A stretch of DNA of 64,000 nt from Bacillus sp. SM2101 (GCF_018588585.1 NZ_JAEUFG010000008.1:62001-126000); one strand, 5' to 3'; numbered from the stretch's first letter, positions 26,915 to 36,933 are shown. Made by a program: numbers and translations. Notes: generated by a model not told the origin, from the letters alone.

Positions 26915-29900
26915 ATGAAATTAAGTGATTTTTCCATTAGGAGGCCTGTATTTACACTAGTATCTATGTTACTAGTCATTATTTTAGGCTTTGTTTCACT
27001 ATTAAATATTCCACTAAAATTAATACCTGATATCAAGCCGCCAATCGCGGTTGTAGTTGCATCATATCCTGGTGCGAGTCCAGCAGAAGTTGTTGAGAAA
27101 GTAACGAAACCACTTGAAACTAATCTTTCAACTCTACCTGGGCTAAAGACGTTAACTTCGACATCACAGGAAAGTGCAAGTTTAACGTTAATGGAATTTT
27201 CATGGACGACTTCTATTGAGGATATTGAAAACGAAGTACGTAGTAGAATTGATCAGACACAACTTCCAGACGATGCAGGAAAACCAAGCTTTATGAAGTT
27301 TGATCCGTCACAGTTTCCTATTATCCAAATGTCTGTCACAGCAAACGCTAATGATAAAAAAGAATTGCAAAGTTTAGCAGATGGACTATCTCAGGAATTA
27401 ACAAAAATAGAAGGCGTTGCAAGTGTTAATTTATCTGGGAATACGATAGACGAAATTAAAGTTGAACTTGACCAAGGTTTACTCCAACAGTATTCATTAA
27501 CTCAAAATGATATAGTAGATCTGTTGAAAGCACAAAATATTTCTTTGCCTGGAGATACGATTTTAACTGATGGGAAGGAGCTGACTACTAGGGTTATAAG
27601 CTCGATCATATCAGTGGATATGCTGAAAGAAATAGCAATTACAGTAGATCCAACAACTGGAGAAAAAGTTACTCTTGGTGATATAAGTGAAGTGAAAGTT
27701 GCTCCACAAAACGAAGATACAATCACTCGTTCAAATCAGGATCCAGCTTTACTAGTTAGCGTACTACAGCAGTCCGATGCAAACACAGCCTCTGTTTCAG
27801 CGGCATTTAAGGATAAACTTGATGACATCCTTGGCAAAGAGAAATATGAGGATGTAGAAGCCCAAATTTTATTTGATCAAGGTGATTTTATACAAGTAGC
27901 GATTGATAATATATCTACTACACTTATACTAGGTGGACTATTTGCGATGGTCGTATTATTCTTCTTCCTTCGTAATGTAAAAAGTCCGTTTATTATTGGA
28001 GTTGCAATACCGTATTCAGTTATATTAACTTTTGTACTCATGTATTTCTCAGATTTTTCATTAAACATCATGACACTAGGTGGGCTTGCACTAGGCATTG
28101 GGATGTTAGTAGATAACTCGATAGTTGTTATTGAAAACATATATCGGCATTTATCAATGGGGAAGGACCCAAAAGAAGCAGCCTCTCATGGCGTAAAAGA
28201 AGTAGCAGGTGCCATTACAGCTTCAACATTCACAACTATTGCAGTGTTTGTTCCAGTTGTCTTTATTACAGGAATTATTGGTGAATTGTTTACTGAATTT
28301 GCAATGACTATTGCATTTAGCTTGTTTGCATCATTAGTCGTAGCATTAACAGTTGTACCGATGCTTGCAAGCCGTATGTTAAAAGCTCCAAAAGAAAATA
28401 AAGAGAAAGTACGTCGAGACTCTCCATTTATGAAAGGTCTTGATCGTTCAATTAAGTGGGCTCTTCGTCGTAGAGCTGTTGTATTAATTATTGCTGTTGT
28501 ATTTTTAGGATCTGGACTCTATGGAATTACAACTGTAGGGATGGAATTTTTACCAAAAACTGATGAAGGCTTCTTTACTATTTCAGTAGAGTTGGAAAAT
28601 GGTACAGCGTTAACTGAAACAGACAAAGTAGTTGAACAAATAGAAAACGTGCTAGCAGATGAAGATGATGTTGATGTGTATGTCAGCTTGCTTGGCTCTA
28701 CACAAGAAAATTCATTTAGAGGTACCAGTCAAGGGAATATTGCTGAAATTTCTGTGAAAATGAAGGACTTTGATAATAGAGAGCGTTCTACATTCCAATT
28801 TGTTGACGATGTGAAGCGTGAGATTGAAAAAGAAGCCGAAAGAGCAAACTCAACAGCAGAAGTTTCATTCAATTTGCAATCAACTACTGGTTCTGCGCCA
28901 AACACACTATCTTTTAGTGTGAAGGATATTGATAAGGAACGACTAGAAGATGCTGTAACACAAATTTATGACGAACTTCTTACGATAGATGATGTAACAG
29001 AGCTCACAACTGATTTAAGTGATACAGTGGAAGAAGTACAAATGACAGTTGATCGTGAAAAAGCATTTGCGAATGGCTTAGCACCCGCTCAAATTGCTAT
29101 GACTGTTAACAATGTGACACGTGGAGTAAATGCAACTAGAATTACCGATGAAAGTAATGAAATATTCAACGTGCATGTTAGCTATGATAAAGATATTACA
29201 TCTAACCTCGATCAATTAAAAACGCTGTTAGTGAAGAAGCCAGATGGTTCATATATTCCTATTTCGGATGTAGCTGAAATTACAATTGGCGAAGGTCCTG
29301 TTAACATACAGAGGATCAATGAGCAAAATGCAGTACAATTTACGTTGAAATATGCTAATTCAACCAATTTGGGTGCAATTTCTAGCGAAGTCGATGAAAA
29401 GATAGCTGATTTAGATTTAAATGATGAAACCGAGATTACCTTCGGTGGGGATCGAGACCTATTAGAGTCTTCTATCGATGATATGGTATTTGCGTTTATT
29501 TTAGCGATTGTTTTTGTTTATTTAGTCATGGCAGCTCAATTTGAATCATTAAAATATCCGTTTGTAATTATGTTTACCGTTCCATTAATGGTCATTGGGG
29601 TATCCATTGGCTTAACAGTTACAAGGGTTCCTGTAAGTTTAATGGCGATTATTGGCTTGATTGTACTAGCTGGTATTGTTGTAAATAATGCGATTGTGTT
29701 AATCGATTATATTAATCAGAAGAAGAGTGATGGCTATAAAACGTATGATGCAATCGTAGAGGCGGTTAAGGTTAGGACGCGTCCGATATTAATGACAGCT
29801 ACAACAACTATATTAGGTTTATTCCCGTTAGCACTCGGACTTGGCGAAGGTACGGAAATGAATCAGCCGATGGGTATTACAGTTATTGGTGGGTTATTAA

Positions 29901-30232
29901 GTAGTACATTCTTAACATTATTCGTCATTCCAGTTGTGTATAGCTTCTTTGATAAAGAGACGAGAAGACTGAATAAAAAATACATTACTCCTGATGGTCA
30001 TCTCATTCCGGCATATTTATTAGATGAAATTCACGAAAAGCCAGAAGTCAAAGAACAAGCTGAACAATTACCACCAGTTGAAGATACAATTTATAGCGAG
30101 GATAATTTACCAGTTGAACAAAAGGAACACAAAAACGAAGACATGGTGTCTATGCTCGAAAATATATTAAAGTTAGTAAAGGATCAAGAAGGGAAAAAGA
30201 ATGACAACCTAAAAGAAGATAAAGAGAAATAA
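26915..30232 (+). CDS. swrC: RND-family efflux permease (SwrC/YerP-like)
   Basis: 1105 residues with the full RND plan: an N-terminal span (SIRRPVFTLVSMLLVIILGF), a large outer loop, the TM2-6 block with the proton-relay Asp in GIGMLVDNSIVVIENIYR, a second outer loop, and the TM8-12 block. A ~110-residue acidic cytoplasmic tail ends the protein. In Bacillus subtilis SwrC exports surfactin and other amphipathic compounds and is paired with the TetR gene yerO. A TetR gene also follows here. No adaptor gene is adjacent. Confidence 0.9.
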   Translation: MKLSDFSIRRPVFTLVSMLLVIILGFVSLLNIPLKLIPDIKPPIAVVVASYPGASPAEVVEKVTKPLETNLSTLPGLKTLTSTSQESASLTLMEFSWTTSIEDIENEVRSRIDQTQLPDDAGKPSFMKFDPSQFPIIQMSVTANANDKKELQSLADGLSQELTKIEGVASVNLSGNTIDEIKVELDQGLLQQYSLTQNDIVDLLKAQNISLPGDTILTDGKELTTRVISSIISVDMLKEIAITVDPTTGEKVTLGDISEVKVAPQNEDTITRSNQDPALLVSVLQQSDANTASVSAAFKDKLDDILGKEKYEDVEAQILFDQGDFIQVAIDNISTTLILGGLFAMVVLFFFLRNVKSPFIIGVAIPYSVILTFVLMYFSDFSLNIMTLGGLALGIGMLVDNSIVVIENIYRHLSMGKDPKEAASHGVKEVAGAITASTFTTIAVFVPVVFITGIIGELFTEFAMTIAFSLFASLVVALTVVPMLASRMLKAPKENKEKVRRDSPFMKGLDRSIKWALRRRAVVLIIAVVFLGSGLYGITTVGMEFLPKTDEGFFTISVELENGTALTETDKVVEQIENVLADEDDVDVYVSLLGSTQENSFRGTSQGNIAEISVKMKDFDNRERSTFQFVDDVKREIEKEAERANSTAEVSFNLQSTTGSAPNTLSFSVKDIDKERLEDAVTQIYDELLTIDDVTELTTDLSDTVEEVQMTVDREKAFANGLAPAQIAMTVNNVTRGVNATRITDESNEIFNVHVSYDKDITSNLDQLKTLLVKKPDGSYIPISDVAEITIGEGPVNIQRINEQNAVQFTLKYANSTNLGAISSEVDEKIADLDLNDETEITFGGDRDLLESSIDDMVFAFILAIVFVYLVMAAQFESLKYPFVIMFTVPLMVIGVSIGLTVTRVPVSLMAIIGLIVLAGIVVNNAIVLIDYINQKKSDGYKTYDAIVEAVKVRTRPILMTATTTILGLFPLALGLGEGTEMNQPMGITVIGGLLSSTFLTLFVIPVVYSFFDKETRRLNKKYITPDGHLIPAYLLDEIHEKPEVKEQAEQLPPVEDTIYSEDNLPVEQKEHKNEDMVSMLENILKLVKDQEGKKNDNLKEDKEK

Positions 30233-30263
30233 AATATTCAAGACTACAATGAACAATGTAAAA

Positions 30264-30289
30264 TAGGTGGAGTTGACTTTCTCCACCTA
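30264..30289. terminator. Stem-loop between swrC and the TetR gene
   Basis: TAGGTGGAG (30264-30272) pairs with CTCCACCTA (30281-30289). The flanking T-run is weak, so it may only partly terminate. Confidence 0.45.
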
Positions 30290-30419
30290 AAACATATTTA
30301 ATCTAAATAATATTAGGGGAAATGACATTCTTTTTACTATTAATATTAATTGTAAATGATGCTGTCCTACTATAGAAGGTCAGCCCCTCTTTCATTTTAA
30401 GGATATAGGAAGTGATTGG

Positions 30420-31295
30420 ATGAAAGATAAAAAAATATTCATCCTAGAAACTGCGATGAAATTGTTTGCGCAAAATGGATACCATAACACCTCAATGCAG
30501 GAAATTGCCCATGAAAGTGGCGTGGCGAAAGGATCATTATATAATTATTTCTCTTCTAAAGAAGAACTGTTTTTGTCAATTTTTAAGCATTTTTATGAGC
30601 ATTTTACAAAACAAATGTCTGAGCAAATCAACGATGAAGTCAAATCTGAAAGAGACCGTTTTATTATTCAAATCCATCGCCAACTAAAAGAATTTACGAA
30701 GTATCGAGACTTTTTACAAATGCATATGAGAGAGAAAGCCTTTCCAGAGAGGGGCAAAATAAAAAGTTATTTATTTCAAATGCGAATAGAAATGTATCGC
30801 TGGTACAAAAGTCGCATTCTTGCTATTTATGGAGATGATATTCGTCCATTTGCTTTTGATTTAACTGCTATGTTCAGTGGGATGCTCGTAGAATATTTAT
30901 CCTTTCTCATATTTGACTATCAAAAACTTGATTTAGAAAAACTAGCTGGATACTTAGTAGATCGATTGGATGACCTTGTAAAAAGTGTTGCAAATAAGCA
31001 TGAGGTTATTATAAATGAGGACTCTATACGTCAATATTTTAGTCACCTTACAAATGATAAATATCAAGAAATTGTCCATATGATTTTGCAAATGAAGGAA
31101 ATAATTATTGGTGCAAATTTAACAGATGATGATGAGAAACACGCGCTGGAGACGTTAGAAGTTTTACTAACGCAGTTTCAAAACAATGATGAATCTCCGC
31201 GAGTAGGAGTAGTACAAGGCTTATTGCTTTTTTTAGAAAAACTACAGATAGATGACATGATGAAGTATATTACATCTATTCGCAGTTTGATATAG
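30420..31295 (+). CDS. TetR-family regulator (YerO-like) of the RND pump
   Basis: 291 residues, long for TetR. The N-terminal HTH is standard: FAQNGYHNTSMQEIAHESG and VAKGSLYNYFSSKEELF, residues about 14-50. The rest is helical ligand-binding domain with an extra C-terminal part of ~90 residues. It follows swrC as yerO neighbours swrC in Bacillus subtilis. The palindromes in the swrC promoter are its probable targets. Its stop is 11 bases before the next gene, with GGAGGGG between. Confidence 0.85.
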   Translation: MKDKKIFILETAMKLFAQNGYHNTSMQEIAHESGVAKGSLYNYFSSKEELFLSIFKHFYEHFTKQMSEQINDEVKSERDRFIIQIHRQLKEFTKYRDFLQMHMREKAFPERGKIKSYLFQMRIEMYRWYKSRILAIYGDDIRPFAFDLTAMFSGMLVEYLSFLIFDYQKLDLEKLAGYLVDRLDDLVKSVANKHEVIINEDSIRQYFSHLTNDKYQEIVHMILQMKEIIIGANLTDDDEKHALETLEVLLTQFQNNDESPRVGVVQGLLLFLEKLQIDDMMKYITSIRSLI

Positions 31296-31306
31296 GAGGG
31301 GATCGT

Positions 31307-32206
31307 ATGCGCTTTGTGACGGCAAAGAAGGATGACCGCTTGTTTGTAGGTACTGTAAATAAAGAAATGACAGAAGTGCTAGATTTAAACGCCACTGAAC
31401 AGGACGCTTTTACTGATAAATTAATTCCAGAATCATTGCTACAGTGTATCCAACTTGGTCATATGTTTGAAGAACGTGTTCAACAGATAGTAAAGTGGGC
31501 TAAGCAAAACAACAACAATGTTTACACTTTAAATGATGTAGAGTTGTTAGCACCCATCCCAAGACCATCGAAGAATGTATTTTGTGTCGGCAAAAACTAT
31601 GCTGACCATGCGATAGAAATGGGAAGTGCAGCGGATATTCCAACCGATGTAATGATGTTTTCTAAAACTCCAACGACTGTCATTGCTACTAATGAAATCG
31701 TATTAAATCATCGAGATATAACTAACCAGCTCGATTATGAAGGGGAGCTTGCAGTCGTTATAGGTAAGAAGGGGAAGGGCATCTCAGAAGATGAGGCATT
31801 AGATTACGTATTTGGATATACTATAGTTAATGATATTACTGCAAGAGATTTACAAGCACGGCATAAGCAGTTTTTACTGGGAAAAAGCTTGGACACTTCA
31901 TGTCCAATGGGACCAGTGATCGTTCATAAATCGCTCGTCAAGCAGCCGAATCAATTAAACATTGAGACGAGAGTGAATGATGAGGTACGTCAGAGTGCAA
32001 ATACAAAACAATTTATTTTTTCTATTGAAAAGATTATTTCAGTACTTTCTCAAGGTACAACGTTAGAGCCAGGAGATATTATTGCGACAGGAACACCAGC
32101 AGGTGTCGGTAAAGGCTTTAGCCCTCCTAAGTTTTTACAACCTGGTGATGTTGTAGAAGTAACTGTCGAAGGAATTGGTACTTTATCCAACTCCATAGAA
32201 AAATAG
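31307..32206 (+). CDS. Fumarylacetoacetate hydrolase-family protein (YisK-like)
   Basis: 299 residues. An N-terminal ~70-residue domain is followed by the FAH fold starting at NVFCVGKNYADHAIEMG. Metal ligands are in the LDYEGELAVVIGKKG segment, and the end carries TGTPAGVGKGF. Relatives include YisK (oxaloacetate decarboxylase-like) and several C-C bond hydrolases; the exact reaction is not deducible. It is translated directly after the TetR gene (11-base gap, GGAGGGG site), so the two are co-transcribed. Confidence 0.85.
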   Translation: MRFVTAKKDDRLFVGTVNKEMTEVLDLNATEQDAFTDKLIPESLLQCIQLGHMFEERVQQIVKWAKQNNNNVYTLNDVELLAPIPRPSKNVFCVGKNYADHAIEMGSAADIPTDVMMFSKTPTTVIATNEIVLNHRDITNQLDYEGELAVVIGKKGKGISEDEALDYVFGYTIVNDITARDLQARHKQFLLGKSLDTSCPMGPVIVHKSLVKQPNQLNIETRVNDEVRQSANTKQFIFSIEKIISVLSQGTTLEPGDIIATGTPAGVGKGFSPPKFLQPGDVVEVTVEGIGTLSNSIEK

Positions 32207-32261
32207 AGGATGTCAAATAAATTTTCATGTGAACTGCTGAAGGAGATTTCAGTTGCAACAT

Positions 32262-34127
32262 CTACAATAAACTCTTATTTGACCCTAAAAATTTCAATAT
32301 TTGTTCAAAAGGCTGTTTATTATCTACTTGATGAAAAGTATGTAATGGACAGCCTTTAGTTGTTACTCTTTCTATGATGGATTCCATTGGAAAATGCTCA
32401 ATTTTTAATTGATGATTAACCTCATGCCAAAAAAGAGGCGTTGCCACATATGCACCTACATTTCCTCTTACGGAATATGGTGCAATAATTGTTTTACCTT
32501 CAGCGTGCTGAACATAGTCGATATATAAGCGATTTTCCCGCTTTTTTTTCAAACGTTCTACCGTAAATTTCTGTGGGTCATTTTCTATTAAATAATTTGC
32601 AATAAATCGAGTAAATAACCGTGTATCATGATAAGAAAATGTGTTGGGTGGTAATGGTATATATACTTGTAACCCTTTATTACCTGAAGTTTTCACAAAC
32701 GATTGAAGCTGTAATTGATCGAATATTTTCTTCATCAATAGAGCTGCTTGGACTGCAAGTTTAAAATATTGCCTAGAGGGAGGGTCGAGATCAAAAACAA
32801 TTTCACTTGGACCCTTAGACTTAATGCTATTAAACGGCACGTGAAATTCAATTGCAAGTTGGTTTCCGAGCCAGGCTAACGTTTCAGCATTGTTACATAT
32901 GATGTAAGTAATATCTTCATGTTTAAAAGTTTGAACAAAGTCAGGAGCATATGCTGGACAGTTTTTTTGATAAAACTTTTCACCATACATCCCGTGCGGG
33001 TAACGGATTGTAGTTAATAATCGATTTTGTAAAAAAGGAAGCATGTAGTTTGAGATGCTGTTTAAATAATCGAGATAATCGCGTTTAGTAATAAACCTCT
33101 CTTTCCATAATCTTTTTGCTGGGTTTGTTACATGAACAACGGTAGTAGAAGTAGATTCAGGCTGGTTTAGCTGTTGTTCAACGTGAAGCTTTTCCCACGT
33201 ACATACATTTACATTTAAATCTGTTAAAAACCTTGAAAATATTGGTTGTCTTAAACTGCCATTATAAACTTCCAGATATTTTAGCTCTACACATATACTA
33301 GGCTGTATGCAAACAAATTGAGTTGTTTCAGTTTGTTTGTTGTCTTGAATTACTTGAGAAAGTGTAGATCTTTCAACAGGACTCAAACCGTGTGAAAATA
33401 AACCTATTTCGTAAATGCTACCCTCCCGAAAGAGACCTACGTGAAAGTAGCCATTTGGTTTTTCATATTTCGTCACAAAAAACTGACCTATTTTCCAGTT
33501 TTTCACCTTTATCCAATGCGTCGTTCGTTTCCCAGCTTCCCATTTACTATGTATTTGTTTCGCAATAAGCCCTTCACCGTTATGTAACTGCACTTCATTC
33601 CATAAGGAATCAAAATGACAAGATTCACTAATAAGTTGAATAAGATTCTCCCTATCCATTGTGACAGTAGTAGGGAGAGCCAGCTGTGAAAATAAGTGAT
33701 GTAATTGTTCCTTGCGTTTAACGTAAGGTAGATGTGTCGTCATATTACCGCTATATTGTAGCAAATCAAATACTAAAAAATAGGCTGGAGCCTGGATAAG
33801 GCTGTGTTTAATTCTTTCTTGATCTTTTAAGCGACCCCTAAATTGGATTTTAGAGAAATTAGCTTTTATAGATGAATCCAAAATACATATCTCACCATCT
33901 AAGATGAGAGGAAGAAATGACTCAATCTTCTCCAGCCTCATGCTCTCCACAAATGATTTTATTTCAGGGAATTGGTTTAGTAAATTATTCCCGTTACGAC
34001 TCATTAACTTACATTCATTATGATCAATAAACAATAGCCCTCGAAAACCATCGTATTTGACTTCATAAGTCCATTCTTCTCCTTTTGGAGGGGTAAATGA
34101 CAATGTTGGAAGCATAGGTCTTATCAT
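32262..34127 (-). CDS. ligD: ATP-dependent DNA ligase D (ligase and polymerase domains, NHEJ)
   Basis: 621 residues from ATG 34127, chosen because homologues start at MxxPMLPTL and GGGGA lies upstream (an earlier ATG at 34148 is possible). The N-terminal ligase domain has the adenylated Lys in YEVKYDGFRG and the later GEGLIAKQ and HWIKVKNWK motifs. The C-terminal primase-polymerase domain has KTSGNKGLQVYIP and FDLDPPS with the catalytic Asp pair. Like Bacillus subtilis LigD it lacks the phosphoesterase domain. It joins DNA ends with Ku, mainly in spores. Confidence 0.93.
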   Translation of the reverse strand: MIRPMLPTLSFTPPKGEEWTYEVKYDGFRGLLFIDHNECKLMSRNGNNLLNQFPEIKSFVESMRLEKIESFLPLILDGEICILDSSIKANFSKIQFRGRLKDQERIKHSLIQAPAYFLVFDLLQYSGNMTTHLPYVKRKEQLHHLFSQLALPTTVTMDRENLIQLISESCHFDSLWNEVQLHNGEGLIAKQIHSKWEAGKRTTHWIKVKNWKIGQFFVTKYEKPNGYFHVGLFREGSIYEIGLFSHGLSPVERSTLSQVIQDNKQTETTQFVCIQPSICVELKYLEVYNGSLRQPIFSRFLTDLNVNVCTWEKLHVEQQLNQPESTSTTVVHVTNPAKRLWKERFITKRDYLDYLNSISNYMLPFLQNRLLTTIRYPHGMYGEKFYQKNCPAYAPDFVQTFKHEDITYIICNNAETLAWLGNQLAIEFHVPFNSIKSKGPSEIVFDLDPPSRQYFKLAVQAALLMKKIFDQLQLQSFVKTSGNKGLQVYIPLPPNTFSYHDTRLFTRFIANYLIENDPQKFTVERLKKKRENRLYIDYVQHAEGKTIIAPYSVRGNVGAYVATPLFWHEVNHQLKIEHFPMESIIERVTTKGCPLHTFHQVDNKQPFEQILKFLGSNKSLL

Positions 34128-34221
34128 GCTTTTTCCCCATCCTTTCATTTTACATTTAAATTTAGAATACCTATTTGAGCCGAAGAAAATACTTTACTGA
34201 TTATAACTGTATTTTTCTTGA

Positions 34222-34249
34222 ACCGATTGAATAAAAGATTCATACAATA
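34222..34249 (+). promoter_or_regulatory. Sigma-K-like promoter of the first appendage gene
   Basis: AC (34222-34223), 17-base spacer, CATACAATA (34241-34249). This fits the sigma-K consensus of AC at -35 and CATA-N3-TA at -10, used in the mother cell late in sporulation. Confidence 0.6.
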
Positions 34250-34295
34250 GCCTAGATAATAATTCCTTATATGCCTACAGAGAGGTGGAAATTAA

Positions 34296-34691
34296 GTGAT
34301 ACAGACACATAATAAATGTAGTTGTAACGTTCCAAAAACACTTCAACCGAAGAAAGAATGTATTATTCAGGATGAGACATGTGGTAATTTTACTTTGAGT
34401 TGTGGATGTAAAGATGATATATGGACTTCCCCTTCTTTTCCTGTTGGAGGTACAGTCACAGTGTTTTATGACAAGGGCTGTGCAGATATATTAACAGTAA
34501 ATATATATTTAAATTTAAATATTGTAGGTACATTAACAATTCCTAATGCATTTCAAGGAAATAACGGAAATACACGTTCAATTACTTTAAAGTCTTTTAA
34601 TCGAATTGAAATATGCTGTCATGGTCAAACAGATCAATCCAAGAGTTGTACAGGTAAATTTTGTATAAGTATTAATTACCCATGTATGTAA
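34296..34691 (+). CDS. Endospore appendage (Ena/DUF3992-like) subunit 1
   Basis: 131 residues from GTG, with GAGAGGTGG seven bases upstream. It is a Cys-rich beta-sandwich-type protein. Cys are at 8, 10, 22, 29, 36 and 38. The core has DETCGNFTLSCG, VGGTVTVFYDKGC and the terminal CTGKFCISINY. This N-terminal Cys connector followed by a jellyroll that ends G-K/E-F-C-I matches S-type Ena pilins (DUF3992), which cross-link by disulfides into fibres on Bacillus cereus spores. The sigma-K-like promoter agrees. The family call is from memory of those sequences. Confidence 0.7.
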   Translation: MIQTHNKCSCNVPKTLQPKKECIIQDETCGNFTLSCGCKDDIWTSPSFPVGGTVTVFYDKGCADILTVNIYLNLNIVGTLTIPNAFQGNNGNTRSITLKSFNRIEICCHGQTDQSKSCTGKFCISINYPCM

Positions 34692-35082
34692 TGAGAAGGT
34701 ATGTAGCACTTAATAAAGAAGAATAATCAAAATTGAAAATAGTATTGAAACAATGTTGTTTTTAATTCATGTTTACCAAATGAATGAACAAGTTAACGAT
34801 CCTTTTTAGTTATTATATTCTTCTGCAACTACCTCTCCTTTTATTATTAATAATACAAAAAATAAAGAACTTTTCTAAAGGAATTGTTATTACAATAAAT
34901 CACAGTTATAGAAGTACTAAGGCACATTTATATAAATAAATTGGACAACCTCTCTTCTGAATATGTAAGGGCAGTATTCAATAATTAAGTCATTTTGAAA
35001 TTTTTATACAAACTTAGTGATTCCGTTTATACAAGCTGATATGTTAGTACATAAATTATTAGCAAAGAAGGGAGGGGAAATA
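34692..35082 (+). other. Gap between the two appendage genes
   Basis: 390 bases, AT-rich, with no gene or clear terminator. The only signal seen is the sigma-K-like promoter at its right end. Confidence 0.45.
35031..35058 (+). promoter_or_regulatory. Sigma-K-like promoter of the second appendage gene
   Basis: AC (35031-35032), 17-base spacer, CATAAATTA (35050-35058). It has the same spacing as the promoter of the first appendage gene and places the start about 18 bases before the ATG. Confidence 0.6.
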
Positions 35083-35475
35083 ATGTCAAATTGTTGTTGT
35101 CCTGATAGAGGGGATGAATTTTTTAAAGATGAATTATGCGGAAACTTCACCATACCTTGTGGTACACAAGAAGTTGTTATTTGGACTACTGAAAATGATG
35201 CAATGGAATTTTTTCCAGTCACTGGCTCGTTAACAGTATTTTTAGATAGAGGCTGTGGAGATTTAACAGTGGAATTGTTAGAAGGTGGTACTACTGGTAC
35301 AGTGGTTAAAACTTTAACGATTACACCAGCAATGATGAGTAATAATGGGAATAGTATGTCTACTACACAAATAGGTTTTGATACAGTTCGATTGTCTTGT
35401 GCGGATGACATGGATACAGGTGCTGCATGTCGTGGGAAATATTGCTTATGCGTTAACTATGAAGCAGCAATTTAG
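35083..35475 (+). CDS. Endospore appendage (Ena/DUF3992-like) subunit 2
   Basis: 130 residues from ATG 35083, with GGGAGGGG five bases upstream. It is related to the preceding gene: a CCC connector at residues 4-6, DELCGNFTIPCG, SLTVFLDRGCGD and the terminal CRGKYCLCVNY. Acidic and lysine-poor, as expected of an extracellular fibre subunit. Two divergent paralogues in a row recall the ena1A-ena1B pair of the cereus group. Confidence 0.72.
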   Translation: MSNCCCPDRGDEFFKDELCGNFTIPCGTQEVVIWTTENDAMEFFPVTGSLTVFLDRGCGDLTVELLEGGTTGTVVKTLTITPAMMSNNGNSMSTTQIGFDTVRLSCADDMDTGAACRGKYCLCVNYEAAI

Positions 35476-35707
35476 CTTTTATACTGAAATGAAGTAAATA
35501 AAAAGTGGAAAAGAGTATTAATTGGTTTCTTATTATTAGCATACAAAGGTCTGACTCCACAAACTCAACAGTGTCAACTTAACTCTATACTAACGATTGT
35601 TATATATAATATATAGTTTGTGAGTTAGTCTCTTTGTAATTGTTGAAGTAAATATCAAAATTTAAGAAGACAATCAATTATTTCAATGCCCATATAAATA
35701 ATAATTA

Positions 35708-35716
35708 CATACCTTA
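35708..35716 (+). promoter_or_regulatory. Possible sigma-K -10 element before the CotZ-like gene
   Basis: CATACCTTA fits CATA-N3-TA, but no AC lies at the expected -35 distance, so support is weaker than for the two upstream genes. Confidence 0.35.
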
Positions 35717-35745
35717 GTATATTTATTTTGTTGGGAGGTGATATT

Positions 35746-36147
35746 ATGCCGTGCTGTTGTCCAAATGGAGACACTGGTAATGGTGGAAACATTCGTAATT
35801 GTGTTTGCACGGTTTTAGAAGATAATATAAATCAAGATGTAATTTTAACAACGAATAGTAATACTATATTCTATGCATTTGGTAACATAAGAGAGTCAAG
35901 CACAGGACAGGGAAATTGTTTTGTTACTGTATATTTTAGGGTTAGTGAAGTAGATTTAGAATCAGGTTGTGTTACTTTACAATTGTTACAGCCAGAAGGA
36001 AACAGAGAAATTAATGTAGGCAATCAATGTTGTATTAGGTTGAATCAAATTTGTCAAAATGATGAATTAGATTTAACCCCTATAGATGATACTGTCGTAG
36101 TAGATTGTAGCTGTCTATGTTCTGTCCAAATCATACCTCCATTGTAA
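35746..36147 (+). CDS. CotY/CotZ/ExsY-like Cys-rich spore outer-layer protein
   Basis: 133 residues from ATG 35746, with GGGAGGTGAT five bases upstream. It opens with CCC at residues 3-5, then NCVCTVLEDN. The body carries YAFGN, FVTVYFRVSEVD and GCVTLQLLQP, and the end is VVVDCSCLCSVQ. This follows the CotZ/ExsY pattern (HCV..V start, FxAF, FRVE, C.xLRxL, TVDLSCFCAIQ end), but shorter than the ~155 usual residues. Such proteins build coat crust or exosporium by disulfide assembly. Next to Ena-like genes it could anchor the fibres. Confidence 0.72.
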   Translation: MPCCCPNGDTGNGGNIRNCVCTVLEDNINQDVILTTNSNTIFYAFGNIRESSTGQGNCFVTVYFRVSEVDLESGCVTLQLLQPEGNREINVGNQCCIRLNQICQNDELDLTPIDDTVVVDCSCLCSVQIIPPL

Positions 36148-36381
36148 AAAATGTATTTAATCAACATCAAATGTATATTGTATTTTGGCATTGCCAATGC
36201 TAAACGAACCTTACTCATCATATTAAAGGATGCTTATAATGATTGGTAAGGTGCTTTATTCTGATATTATATATGATCTATTTGTATTGTGTTTAAACTT
36301 AGTTTGGATATTTACATATTAATTAATAATAGGAACGTTGAATGTTTTTCATTTTTACTACATAACAAAGGAGATTTTTAT

Positions 36382-36921
36382 ATGCAAAAAGCCGTATTTT
36401 TAGATAGAGATGGAGTTATTAATGAGGTGTTGTCACATCGTGTGAAATTTGTAAATAAACCGAGTGATTTTTATTTATTGGATGGCGTAGGTGAAGCGAT
36501 AAAGTTGTTAAATCAAGCAAACTATAAAGTCTTTGTTGTAACGAACCAAGGTGGGGTTGGGTTAGGGTATATGAAGGAACAACAGCTAATACGTGTACAT
36601 GAGAAAATGAAGCTTGATTTGAAGGAGTACGGAGCGATGATTGATGATATTGCTTATTGTCCCCATAAACCTCACGAGGGATGTGCATGTCGAAAGCCTG
36701 AACCAGAGATGATTACGAATCTTGCGCAAAAATATAACATCGCGCTTAAAGATAGCTATATGATCGGAGATCGTGATGTGGACATTTTTGCAGGTAAGTC
36801 GGCAGGGACAAAAACCATCTTAGTTGGAAATGATGAACAGCTTGGATTAGCTGATATGTGGTTTGCAAATTTATTACTTGCTGTTAAGTGGATTATAGAC
36901 GAAGGAGAACGTGTGACATAA
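36382..36921 (+). CDS. gmhB: HAD-IIIA phosphatase, D-glycero-D-manno-heptose-1,7-bisphosphate phosphatase-like
   Basis: 179 residues from ATG 36382, with AAAGGAG nine bases upstream. HAD motif I is FLDRDGVIN, motif II VVTNQGGVGLG, and motif IV MIGDRDVDIFAG. The zinc loop CPHKPHEGCACRKP is diagnostic of the GmhB group. In Gram-positives these enzymes serve heptose or related sugar-nucleotide synthesis, for example of surface glycans; the true substrate is uncertain. No heptose genes are nearby. It lies between the CotZ-like gene and ku. Confidence 0.85.
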   Translation: MQKAVFLDRDGVINEVLSHRVKFVNKPSDFYLLDGVGEAIKLLNQANYKVFVVTNQGGVGLGYMKEQQLIRVHEKMKLDLKEYGAMIDDIAYCPHKPHEGCACRKPEPEMITNLAQKYNIALKDSYMIGDRDVDIFAGKSAGTKTILVGNDEQLGLADMWFANLLLAVKWIIDEGERVT

Positions 36922-36933
36922 TGGATATAACCT

